Assembly (NCBI GenBank): GCA_023014485.1
Contig: JAJOZX010000483.1
Location: forward strand, 1 to 64,000
Direction of reading: 5' to 3'
From: Bathynomus jamesi
Lineage: Eukaryota > Arthropoda > Malacostraca > Isopoda > Cirolanidae
Length of the DNA stretch: 64,000 nt
In this document: piece after piece, positions 53,440 through 62,020 of the stretch
Layout: each line of letters starts with the position of its first letter
How positions within the stretch are numbered: the stretch's first letter is position 1
Program-made: the position numbers and the translations under genes
The notes under the pieces: model-generated
Seen by the model: the letters and a program-made list of their open reading frames with translations, nothing else
Database searches by the model: none
Told to the model about the DNA's origin: nothing

Positions 53440-53489
53440 TAATTATAATTAACTAGCGTTGCTAATTAGCGCCGCTAGGCACAGCTCTG
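53440..53489 (-). mobile_element. One end of hAT-like element Y (inverted)
   Basis: On the minus strand begins CAGAGCTGTGCCTAGCGGCG and continues with AGCGC/GCTAAT motifs. It abuts GACATCCT (53490-53497), whose reverse complement AGGATGTC follows the other end of Y at 54272-54279. The same AGCG/GCTA sub-terminal motifs fill 53,790-54,271. Confidence 0.75.
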
Positions 53490-53497
53490 GACATCCT

Positions 53498-53618
53498 ACT
53501 CCATAGTGCAGTTAGACTTCGGCTGTAATGGTTTGATTGGGCTGCAACAGCTCAAAATAAACCACTCCTTGAATATCCCACCAAACGTACAGCAAAACTT
53601 TCCTGTGTTGCAGATGTC
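53498..53618 (-). pseudogene. Mariner transposase, middle part, inverted
   Basis: On the minus strand reads HRKVLLYVWWDIQGVVYFEL and then QPNQTITAEV. This is the mariner segment that should follow the TPQPR end of the plus-strand piece at 52,189, and it carries the second catalytic Asp (WWD). It continues in the opposite orientation to the first part, between ends of elements X and Y. Confidence 0.9.
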
Positions 53619-53626
53619 CTTTTGGC

Positions 53627-53745
53627 CAGGGGCGTAACTAACGGGGGGGAGGGACAAGTCCCTCCCAACTATTGAACTAGGGGAGATAATATAGGTTTTG
53701 TCCCCCCGAACTTTTGATCTAAGCTAGCTTACGCGAAGAAAAATA
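53627..53745 (-). mobile_element. Other end of hAT-like element X (inverted)
   Basis: On the plus strand reads CAGGGGCGTAACTAACGGGG next to CTTTTGGC (53619-53626). If element X had stayed in place, its right end should read as the reverse complement; here it is flipped together with the mariner middle piece. A partly matching inverted copy (TTTTGATCTAAGCTAGCTTA) follows near 53,715. Confidence 0.65.
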
Positions 53746-53789
53746 TTTACGTTCTTGAAATAGTTTATGATGAGTAAATCTTAATTATT

Positions 53790-54271
53790 TATTAGCGCAT
53801 CCATTAGCGGCGCTATTTTTCAAAATAGTTAGCGGAACAGATAGCGCTGCTACATTTTTAGGCAATGTTAGGCGCTAACTGCTAATATAAAATAAATAGT
53901 CTTAGAATGGTATTCTCTATATTACGTTGCTTTTTGTGCATAATGCTGAACGCAGAATGTATAATAATAAACAGTTTCCTGAACTGAGTATGTAAAGGAG
54001 GACAATGTCTTTCCAATAAATAAGTTTAATTATAAATATCAAATTACACAATTTTCTTGAATGCCCAATAATCATTTTAAAGATATAATTTTGTTCCCAT
54101 TTGACACTATAAAAGATAACAAATAGCGAACACACAAATATATACAAATGCATTATTATTATTTATTATTAAAAAATAGTACTTAGCTATACATTTCATA
54201 AAAATTGGCGCCAAAATTAGCGTTAGCGTTAACGCTGCTAATTTTAAAAACTGTTAGCGCGTACAGCTCTG
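53790..54271 (+). mobile_element. Other end of hAT-like element Y
   Basis: Rich in AGCG, TTAGCG and GCTAA motifs and ends GTTAGCGCGTACAGCTCTG at 54271, the same terminal ACAGCTCTG as at 53481-53489. The following AGGATGTC (54272-54279) is the exact reverse complement of GACATCCT at 53490-53497. No transposase frame is visible inside. Confidence 0.75.
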
Positions 54272-54460
54272 AGGATGTCAAACATGGAGAAAATAAACAT
54301 TCATGCATGCCTTATACTACCAATGTGCTTTAACGAGTGTCTTCAAAAGCATATTCAAGGATATATCTGGACACACTGATTCTAGATGAGCTACAAAATG
54401 TATATGGGAATTACCTTAAAATGTCTTCAACCTTTGTTTTCAGAAACTCTGAATTTCTAG

Positions 54461-54491
54461 ATTTGTTCCATAGCAGACCTATGGAACAAAT
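54461..54491. other. Perfect 13-bp hairpin
   Basis: ATTTGTTCCATAG (54461-54473) and CTATGGAACAAAT (54479-54491) with a 5-nt loop. It lies in otherwise unassigned sequence; TATGGAAC recurs twice just downstream (about 54,535-54,575). Confidence 0.7.
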
Positions 54492-54629
54492 TTAATTGCC
54501 TACAAAGCGTATGAAATAATCTTGACCATCAGATGTATGGAACAATCTTGTCCAGCAGCTGATGTATGGAACGATCTCTCTCCTCCAGCCTCTAGTGTTA
54601 AATGGAAAAACCACCACTTGTGTTATGGC

Positions 54630-54659
54630 AACAGTCTGCACGCAGAAGTGCAGACTGTT
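54630..54659. other. Perfect 12-bp hairpin
   Basis: AACAGTCTGCAC (54630-54641) and GTGCAGACTGTT (54648-54659), loop GCAGAA. Short for a microRNA precursor; function unknown. Confidence 0.65.
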
Positions 54660-56053
54660 ATCTGTGTCCTGTGTAAATAATCCTTCAGATCACTGAATTT
54701 GCACGAAGAAACATGCAAAAACGTCCTTTACAGTCGCATTCATACAAGTGACACGAAAGACTTCGACTTTTGAGTGATCTTGCGTCTATGTTACCGGTTG
54801 CCACGCCCCTCAACAGTTCCAAATGTTTGCTGAAAGGTTTCCATATCGAAGAAATTGGAGGTCATATCACCACCACTTATTGTAGAGAAAGTGACATCCT
54901 TTCATGTACTGATGATACATTATTTCATGGACTCAAGTGTACTGCTTTGTAACTTAGCGAATGGCACAACTCGTAATATATCAACGCACTGTTTAGACGT
55001 GGGAGTTCGATGGACAGTAATTCCAAGTTCAAGATGCTTTAGTATCTTTCTTCCAGATAATCCATGCGTTAAGTTCTGTGCTATACTGTAGATCCATTGT
55101 TGAATTAGTTTTCCTCTGACAACTCATCTTTATAAAGTATTACTTCTCCTTCCAATAATAGTCTTAGCATAGACTGATAATCAGATATTTCTTTCACATC
55201 TTGTCGAATTTTCTGAGTAACGTGAACCATGGGCTCATCCAGGGAGGTGGCTGAGGTGACTAGCCACGCCCCCTTGCCTTGGTAAATTTACTTTTTTCAT
55301 AATGCTAACTTGTGTACAAAAGAACATTATCTTATGTTCTTTGAAAGCATGGCAAAATGGGTAGCTCATCAATGAGCGAAATAGACACCAGAAAACTTTT
55401 AGAAGCTATTCGAGACATATTTTGATACCAGCCATCCCGCTCACCCAAATCCTGGAGCAGCACCTGCGTGAACTAGTGATCCGATAAATCATCTGATTCT
55501 GGTCGATAAACATCTAAATTCCCTTTCCTCTTATTCTGAATCTCTGCTCAACTTTAAAGACTGCAGACTGCATTCCTGGAATAGGTAGTGGGAAGGGTGG
55601 CAGAGGTTTATTTTGGTCGAAAGCCCCAACGAAGTTTGAAGTGTCGACCCAAACTTTTGATAAATTTTTGAAATTTGCTCTTCGTGAATGAGATGTATTT
55701 CTGCAGAGGTTCATCATGTGCAATGTCTACACATCTCTCGCAAAACGTCTATACTATAAACAGTATCGAAATCATTTGATCTGCCTTCTTTTAATATTCT
55801 TAGTAACTGAAGACTAGATGGATGAAAGTACTTTTACAGTTACATAGAAGAAAATCAAATTTAATTGTACTCTAGTGCACTGTATTCCCAGCATTGGTTA
55901 TATATATGAACAAGGCTAAATCCAGTTTTCTATTAAGGCAAAGCAATCAAAGAGGATAGAGAAGACACTGATAACACTGGAGCCTGCTTAAAGGACAAAA
56001 AATGTGGAAGCAAAAATTACACTCTGAAAAAGCGACTTGGTTCTATAATAATT
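54660..56053. other. Intergenic sequence downstream of LAMTOR2
   Basis: No gene recognised on either strand. The frames here are short and show no family resemblance. Confidence 0.5.
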
Positions 56054-56059
56054 TTTAAT
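56054..56059 (-). terminator. Candidate poly(A) signal for LAMTOR2
   Basis: ATTAAA on the minus strand, 183 bases beyond the stop codon. It is the common variant of AATAAA. Others occur further on (near 55,794 and 55,859), so the cleavage site actually used is uncertain. Confidence 0.35.
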
Positions 56060-56242
56060 GTCAAAAGAAGCAATCTGTGAAAATAACACTAACACTTTTG
56101 TATAAAAAATATGGTTTAAGGGTACGAATTCTGTTTCAATGAATTTTTAACACATCCGAAAATGATTCTAGAATAGTAGACAAATTAATCTGCGATGACA
56201 AAGACTATAAAATGTGAAGGTATAACACAAGAAAGTTGCATG

Positions 56243-56389
56243 TTAACTTGAAGCAATTTGTCTTAAAGGCTCATCGAGGTAACTGGCAACAGCTTCCGCT
56301 TTCGCCCGCAGAATTCCAAATCCGAGAGAGGGCTCTCCGTAGAGGCAGAGGAGGAGGTTGGCAACTCGGATTACGCAAACTTTACCATT
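56243..56389 (-). CDS. LAMTOR2: LAMTOR2 (Ragulator subunit), last exon
   Basis: LAMTOR2 (p14/ROBLD3) is a roadblock-fold subunit of the Ragulator complex. It pairs with LAMTOR3 on the lysosomal and late endosomal surface, where the complex anchors Rag GTPases and activates mTORC1. This exon encodes 48 residues to the stop TAA (56243-56245), containing VIRVANLLLCLYGE, GFGILRAKAEA and YLDEPLRQIASS. These match the C-terminal half of animal LAMTOR2 (RVANLLLC, GFGMLKAKAQA, YLEEPL). It starts after a good acceptor (GTGTTTTCTCTGCAG on the minus strand), in phase 0, continuing exactly from the exon at 63863-64000. It is open, with no frameshift, and differs from animal homologues mainly by conservative changes. 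Recognition is from memory of the family, not a search. Confidence 0.93.
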   Translation of the reverse strand, partial: NGKVCVIRVANLLLCLYGEPSLGFGILRAKAEAVASYLDEPLRQIASS

Positions 56390-56466
56390 CTGCAGAGAAA
56401 ACACAATAATTGTTAATCAAATCTGATAATTGGTTGTACATGGATAATTTTTAATATCTAATCATG

Positions 56467-56782
56467 CAGGGGTTCCTAAACTTTTACCACCAAGGACCCC
56501 TAAATATTAATTCCGTACGGACATAGACCCCCCACAAAAAAAAATTATGAATTCAGTTACAAACTATAGTATATTTCATAAACATAGATAGCTTTTAAAT
56601 TAATTTAAAATTAAACATTCTACGCTCATTAAACCAGTTTAATAAACACTTACCGAATGTCTAGTGTGAAATGGAAATTTATTTTAATATAGTTAATGTT
56701 ACTATTTTTCCAAAAGCTTAGACCCCCTGGAAGCTTCCTACAGACCCCTGGGGGTCTGTACAGACCACTTTGGGAATCCCTG
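56467..56782. mobile_element. 316-bp hAT-like MITE in the LAMTOR2 intron
   Basis: Starts CAGGGGTTCCTAAACTTTTA; the right end read on the minus strand starts CAGGGATTCCCAAAGTGGTC. CAGGGGTTCCCAAACT-type ends are characteristic of widespread hAT families. Inside the right half GACCCCC/GGGGGTC stretches form further inverted repeats (56,720-56,760). The 8-bp flanks do not match clearly, so either the duplication has decayed or an end is misplaced. No coding capacity. Confidence 0.75.
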
Positions 56783-56959
56783 ATTATTCTAATGCAACAT
56801 ACCATCCTCTTACTTTCCCACCGGAAAGAGTGAAAAAACTATCACATTATATGTAACTACAGTTACTATTAAAGTCTCCTCATTTTCTGTGAAGGAAGGA
56901 AGACAAAGTTACAATAAAAGGAGGGAGCCACAACTTTACAGCCGACTCGATGTGGCACC

Positions 56960-57291
56960 CACACAGAATAATAAGCAGCAGCAGCAGCTCCTCATCCTCC
57001 TCCACCTTTAAGGAGAGCACGCATCACCAGACTTTCGACACAGTCTCGCCCCTTTTCTGTCCAACTCTCTAATGCAATGGTTAATCGGTATTTCCAATCT
57101 TTCATCTACTCAACAGGTCAACTGGAACAATCTTTCTCCCTGTCTATGACCTCCAATCTTTTAAACGCAATGTCCACACATCTCAAAAACCCTGGACCTT
57201 GATTTTGGCTCCTCTTCTTCTATGGGGTTGGGCGTTTTTGCGGGCATTCGCCCTTGGCCCCTCCTTCCTACGTAAAAAAAAAAAAAAAAAA
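56960..57291 (+). mobile_element. 3' end of a jockey-like LINE, 5'-truncated
   Basis: Broken reading frames give PFSVQLSNAMVNRYFQSFI, then after frameshifts YDLQSFKRN and LWGWAFLRAFALGPSFL, followed by an A-run (about 57272-57291). These are what I recognise as the C-terminal end of the second ORF of jockey-like LINEs common in crustaceans. A shorter piece with the same last bases (GCGGGCATTCGCCCTT) occurs at 59,540. Both are dead 5'-truncated copies. Confidence 0.75.
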
Positions 57292-57531
57292 AACCTCAGA
57301 TGCTGTTTTGAAAAGAGTATATGTGATCTTTCCGGGAAAGATCACGAGAAAAGGAAATGTCAAGAATGTTGAGAGAAGAGGAAGGATTCAGTTGTGTATT
57401 GTTGGAGGTTAAGGGGATAGTTACATGGAAGATTGTGACAAGTAGACAGATGGAGAAACGGAGTTTTTGAGGAATTGAAAGCCACAAGGTTCTCTGCCCA
57501 AATCAGAGCTAGAAAGATCAGAGGTCAGGTG

Positions 57532-57588
57532 TACAGTCCCCTTGTAATAGTCGCGCTCCGCCCTTGTATAGCCCTCTCTGAGATGTGA
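57532..57588 (+). repeat. Dispersed repeat copy (pair with 61965-62020)
   Basis: TACAGTCCC, AGTCGCGC, TAGCCCT and TCTGAGATGTG occur in the same order here and, on the minus strand, at 61965-62020. The repeat family was not identified. Confidence 0.7.
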
Positions 57589-57642
57589 CAGGGGTAGCAT
57601 CCGGTCAGAGCGAGAGGTGGATGTCGCTCGTGCGTGCTAAAT

Positions 57643-58018
57643 GAGGAGTCGCGCGTCTTAAGGTACCTAAGCGCCACCACATGCGTAAAAGTGTTTTTGA
57701 GGGATATCACTATTTTCACCCTTCCTCTATCGCGTGGTTTGGGTTATAATGACCTTACGACACGAAGTATGGTTGAAAACTTTATGAAGCTAACTACTTC
57801 TTTCACCTCTATCGCCAGCCAAAAGTTCACCCAAAGTTCAGCATAAGAAAATAAAAAAATAAAAAAATATATACATACTGTATATAAAATATAAAAATCT
57901 ATTCCAAAAACTCAATTAATAACAGATATACTATTGCCAGAATATTGCTGAACTTTGGAGGCGATTTCTGACGAATTTTAATTTTGGCGCTTGGGTACCT
58001 TAAGACACGCGACCCCTC
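57643..58018. mobile_element. 376-bp MITE with ~33-bp inverted ends
   Basis: Left end GAGGAGTCGCGCGTCTTAAG followed by GTACCTAAGCGCC. The right end read on the minus strand is GAGGGGTCGCGTGTCTTAAG followed by GTACCCAAGCGCC: 33 bases with about four mismatches. AAAT flanks both sides (57639-57642 and 58019-58022), a possible 4-bp duplication. No coding sequence; the superfamily is not assigned. Confidence 0.85.
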
Positions 58019-58176
58019 AAATACTCCCACACTTTTTTTTTATCCTTGAAACACTACTCTACATACTGCTATCACACATGCTTTCCATCAGTTTCCAGTG
58101 CAACGTATAAAATAGATATTCTTAAATAGAAAAAAGAGAGTAATATGATTAATGATTGTTATACAAAGTACATAAT

Positions 58177-59118
58177 AGTAATATTGTTGCAATCAATGCA
58201 AAAAACTTTTTTTTCTACGTGAAGGTCAAAATATAATAATAAAAACCCACTCTAATAGACAGAGTTTATTTCCACAAGAGTTTCGATGCCCTGGCATCCT
58301 CTTCGGGTGGATACAGAAAAACGAATGAACCAAAAACAAGAGGGAAAACAGTCCAGGGACCATTAAGGAATTTGCACCTAGGTTAGATCCCATTCTCCCC
58401 ACACTGGAAGGGCACTTTTTATTTTTTTAAATTGAAGGGACCCGCTATAAGTACATTCGCACAAACTTAAAACTATCTTGTTCTATACATACAGATTCTA
58501 TTATTTTTTTACATAATTATTACATTTAATACTGCATTATTATTTATTAGAGAAATTATAAATTTATTATTACATTGATTATTACATTGTTGTTTATTAT
58601 ACAGAAATTATAAACTGAAAAAAGAATGAAAAAGGCGAGAAGAAACAATCCAGAGACCATTAAGAAATTCGCACCTAGGCTAGATCCCATTCCCCCGACC
58701 CCAGAAAGGCATTTTTTATTAAAGGGTCCCACTTATAAGTACATTCGCACAAATTAAAACTATCTTCTTGTTCTATACATACAGATTCTATTATTTTGAC
58801 ATACTTACTGCCATTTATTATTGCATTTGTTTTTTAACATTTATTATTATTACCTTTACACTAATTATTACATTTATTTTATTACCTTTATTATTACATT
58901 TATATTTATTATTCCATTTACATTTTACAAAAAAAAAATATATATTTTTTGACCAAGAATCTCATTAAAGGGTCCAACTTATAAGTATCTTCACACAAAT
59001 CAAAATTATCTCCTTTTTCTATACATACAGATTCTATTATTTTTCTTTTGACATAATTATTACATTTATATAGTAACTCTGTTTATTAGAGTGGGTTTTT
59101 ATTATATTGTTGCAATCG
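58177..59118. mobile_element. Penelope-like terminal sequences in inverted arrangement around a tandem block
   Basis: ATAATAAAAACCCACTCTAA followed by TAGACAGAGTTTATTTCC (58236-58275) faces an inverted copy at about 59071-59107 (ACTCTGTTTATTAGAGTGGG then TTTTTATTATATTGTTGCAA). Inside the left copy, on the minus strand, CCGAAGA, the stem GATGCC-AG-GGCATC and GAAAC form a hammerhead-like core (58277-58307). The enclosed 700 bp is mainly the three-copy repeat at 58349-59066. No reverse transcriptase or GIY-YIG region is present. The family assignment rests on layout and the hammerhead-like core and is tentative. Confidence 0.45.
58349..59066. repeat. Three tandem copies of a ~300-bp repeat
   Basis: Blocks in the same order at 58349-58531, 58647-58821 and 58962-59066 (the third lacks its start): CCATTAAG, GCACCTAGG, TAGATCCCATTC, TATAAGTACATTCGCACAAA, CTATACATACAGATTCTATT, then a TTATTACATTT-rich stretch. 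Copies are diverged by substitutions and indels. Confidence 0.85.
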
Positions 59119-59539
59119 ACTATAATTTATACAAAAAGAAAAGGACACTTGTTGCATTAGTAAAAATAAAAATTAAAAAAAAATAATGATTATCTCGGTT
59201 ATTATGGTATACCTAAATATAAGAAATGGGTTAAAGTAGGGTAAAAGGGAAATGACTTACAGCTCATATATGGTAGTGACATAACTTGGCTCAACCCAGA
59301 CAATACAAGGTAGGCCCACCAACACATATATGAACTGGCAAGGAGTGGACATGTGACCTACAATGCATGGGGATGGGTGCACCTTAGGGCATGGTTAATC
59401 AATCATTTTTAAGAAAAAGTGATGAATGATTAAATTTTCTAATCAATCAATGATTAAAAATGATTAAAAATTATGTACTTTTGAAAAGAGTATGAGCTTT
59501 ATTGTTTCTGTTGCGCGAGATAAGACTGAAGAAATCATT

Positions 59540-59579
59540 TTGCTTTTGCGGGCATTCGCCCTTCCTGCATAAAAAAAAA
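59540..59579 (+). mobile_element. Very short 3' stub of jockey-like LINE
   Basis: TTTTGCGGGCATTCGCCCTT followed by CCTGCAT and an A-run repeats the last bases of the LINE end at 57,230-57,291. A heavily 5'-truncated copy. Confidence 0.6.
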
Positions 59580-59819
59580 TGAGTTTCATTACACAGAATA
59601 TGCTTTCAAGAAAATAATTAAGGTCAAGCAGCATATATTCTAAGGTAATATGATTAAAGAAGAACATTAGTAAATGTAGTTTTAAATGTAATTTTAAATG
59701 TTTTTTTTTTTTTTTGCGCATCCTCCTAGGGGAACTTCAAAAAAGTATGGATGAAATGTGAACTCTCAAGTTTTGCTAGTTTCTTTTTACAGGATAACTG
59801 CCATGTTCATCAGACAGTG

Positions 59820-60023
59820 ATAAATGCAAAAAACTTCACTTTTTTCTACGTGAAGGGCAAAATATGATAATAAAAACCCACTCTAATAGACAGTTTATTT
59901 CCACAACAGTTTCAATGCCCACTGGCATCCTCTTCGTTTTTCTGTATCCACCCAAAGAGGATGCCAGTGGGCACTGAAACGGTTGTGGAAATAAACTGTC
60001 TATTAGAGTGGTTTTTATTATCA
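59820..60023. mobile_element. 204-bp palindromic Penelope-like insertion in Tc1 fossil
   Basis: Flanked by an exact 12-bp duplication CATCAGACAGTG (59808-59819 and 60024-60035) within Tc1 coding sequence. The left half, starting at ATAATAAAAACCCACTCTAA, is mirrored by the right half, ending TTAGAGTGG-TTTTTATTAT, with a central spacer TTTTTCTGTATCCACCC; arms are about 68 bp with few mismatches. Each arm contains GAGGATGCCAGTGGGCA followed by TGAAAC, the same hammerhead-like core as at 58,290. The head-to-head arrangement and the duplication indicate one retroelement-type insertion event. Confidence 0.8.
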
Positions 60024-60634
60024 CATCAGACAGTGGTTTCAGGAATGAGATGTTGAGCTGCTGAACTGGCCCACCAAAGGGTGTGAACTAAATCCCACTG
60101 AAAATGTGTGAGCAAATGTGGTTAGTGCTTATGAGCCTGGGCAGGAGTGGACATCTCGGCACTTGCTGGAACACACCATGGCAGAGTGGGAACTTTTCTG
60201 CCAGAAACCACGAGTCATCTAATCTACAATCACGTAGCATCTGTTCCAAATAGGCTATGAGAGGTAATTAATAATAATGGAAGACAGCCCAAGTATTGAG
60301 TAATTGCATATAATATGCTTGTGATGCAATAAATATATATTTATTTACTTAAACTGTCAGTTCCTTATAAATTTGACCATTATGTTTTGTATGTTAAGAA
60401 AAACCCTAAATTTACTCAATTCATGTTTATTTTTGTAAGTAGGTAATCATTTGCCAATGATGCATGGACTTTAAAAAGAAATGTTATTGCCTGGAGGAAA
60501 AGTCAATATTCCAACTTATCTTACACTTTAACTATAACATGGCTACATCAAAATCCTATGATTGAAAGTTTTTAAAGTATCCCACATTTGTAAAACAACC
60601 TAACTACTCTATTCCTCAAGTTTAGGAATAATGC

Positions 60635-61830
60635 ATGAATAAAATACATAGTCATCCTAGCATTACCACATATATATATAATTTCCTTAGTGAGCGGAGG
60701 CAAGTCGTTACAGTACAAGGAGTATCTTCATCAGAATCAGAGGTCCTCAGCTCAGTACCACAAGGAACGGTATTAGCTCCACTACTCTTCATAATCATGC
60801 TAACTGACATAGATGAGGACGTTACCAGAGACAGCACAGTAACATCCTTTGCAGATGACACAAAGATCAGTAGAAAAATACGAAAACCAGAAGACATAGG
60901 ATCTCTACAAACCGACAAACAAAATTTACAAGTGGACGGAAGACAACAATATGAAGTTTAACACCGAGAAATTTCAGCTATTACGGTATGGAAAAAGAGA
61001 AGACCTAAAGTCCATGGAATATTATACCCCAAATGGACAGGAAGTCCAGAGAAATTCCAGAGCAAAAGATTTAGGGTTGTAATGACAGATGATGCGAAAT
61101 TTGAAACAAAATAAGATAGCAGTAAACAGAGCAAAGAGAATAACGGGTCAGATATTGAGAACTTTTAAACAAAGGGATAGGAATGTAATGATCCCTCTAC
61201 TGAAAACCCTGATAATACCCAAACTGGAATACTGCTCAGTCCTAACATCCCCATATAAAAAAGAAGACATTAGACAGCTGGAGGGAATTCAAAGAAGTTT
61301 CACAGCCAAGATCAATGGGTGCAAAGAACTAAATTACTGGGAAAGGTTACGAGAACTAGACCTATATTCACTGGAAAGGAGGAGAGAGAGATACACCATT
61401 ATTTACACTTGGAAAATAATGGAGAAACTAGTCCCTAATCTTACTCTGAATCCCATAACTCCCCAAACAATGGTGGAAGGTAGAAACGGTAGACTGTGTC
61501 GTATTCCCAAATTGAAGGCGAGACAGGGAACATCCTTAACCCTGAAAGAAAATAGTTTTGTAGTGAGAGGACCAAAACTATTTAATCAGCTGCCCAAAGA
61601 CCTAAGAAACACGAAGGGAGTTGCAGTGGAAATCTTCAAAAGAAGACTTGACGCCTGGCTCAGAATAATCCCCAATGAGCCAGGTGTACCTGGCTATGTG
61701 AGGTGGAGAGTGCAAGAATCCAACTCACTACTTCACCAGGCCAACTCGAGAGGAGGGGCGACACACTTGACCTTCGCAAAATGAGAAATCATCACGTGGA
61801 ACCTTTGTAAGGTAAGGTAAGGTAAGGTTA
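60635..61830 (+). pseudogene. 5'-truncated non-LTR retrotransposon (reverse transcriptase C-terminal half) with (AAGGT)n tail
   Basis: The first frame (60635-60960) has FLSERRQVVTVQGVSS, SSVPQGTVLAPLLFIIMLTD (RT motif with PQG) and SFADDTKIS (catalytic DD). A frameshift follows, with NNMKFNTEKFQLLRYGK, then another near 61,080. The last frame (61089-61783) gives the post-RT region: AVNRAKRITGQILRTF, LLKTLIIPKLEYCS, YWERLRELDLYSLERRRERY and FNQLPKDLRN, ending at a stop at 61782. About 25 bases later is a short (AAGGT)n run (61809-61829), a microsatellite-type 3' tail as used by some LINE clades. Upstream endonuclease and early RT are missing. The clade is not determined; it is clearly distinct from the jockey-like element at 61,990-63,480. 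Confidence 0.85.
61809..61829 (+). repeat. (AAGGT)n tail of the LINE
   Basis: About four GGTAA repeats directly after the LINE end. Not the arthropod telomere repeat TTAGG. Confidence 0.85.
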
Positions 61831-61964
61831 CCATCAAAACTACAGTGAACAATATATTTATTCAGTCATTGGTTTTCAGAAAATAAAAGTATTACCTACT
61901 ATGACAAATTGACAACACCTGATGAGGGGAGAGTGAGTGGGGGAGAAAGAGGGATTGTTTTGCT

Positions 61965-62020
61965 TCCACATCTCAGAAAGGGCTACAAAGGGGTGGTGCG
62001 CGACTACTGCAGGGACTGTA
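61965..62020 (-). repeat. Dispersed repeat copy (pair with 57532-57588)
   Basis: Minus-strand sequence matches 57532-57588 in order and spacing, including AGTAGTCGCGC and TTTCTGAGATGTG. Confidence 0.7.

Larger units (their letters stand above)
59271..60305 (+). pseudogene. Tc1-like transposase fossil, split by two insertions
   Basis: Fragments in order: a segment near 59,330-59,395 reading SGHVTYNAWGW; unrelated sequence up to about 59,740; FLQDNCHVHQTVV (second catalytic Asp, codon 59793-59795); an insertion with a 12-bp duplication (59820-60023); then ELNPTENVWA-like sequence (catalytic Glu, codon 60100-60102, with a stop in place of W), SAYEPGQEWTSRHLLEHTMA, EWELFCQKPRV and IYNHVASVPNRL, ending near 60,305. 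This is the C-terminal catalytic half of a Tc1/mariner-superfamily transposase. Many frameshifts; dead. The N-terminal DNA-binding part was not found. Confidence 0.8.

Noticed and set aside
54770..55091. Overlapping plus-strand frames
   Set aside because: Short, with no recognised motif, codon bias or splice context to support a gene.
61809..61829. Possible telomere-type repeat
   Set aside because: The unit is AAGGT, not TTAGG, it is only about 20 bp, and it lies at the 3' end of a LINE.
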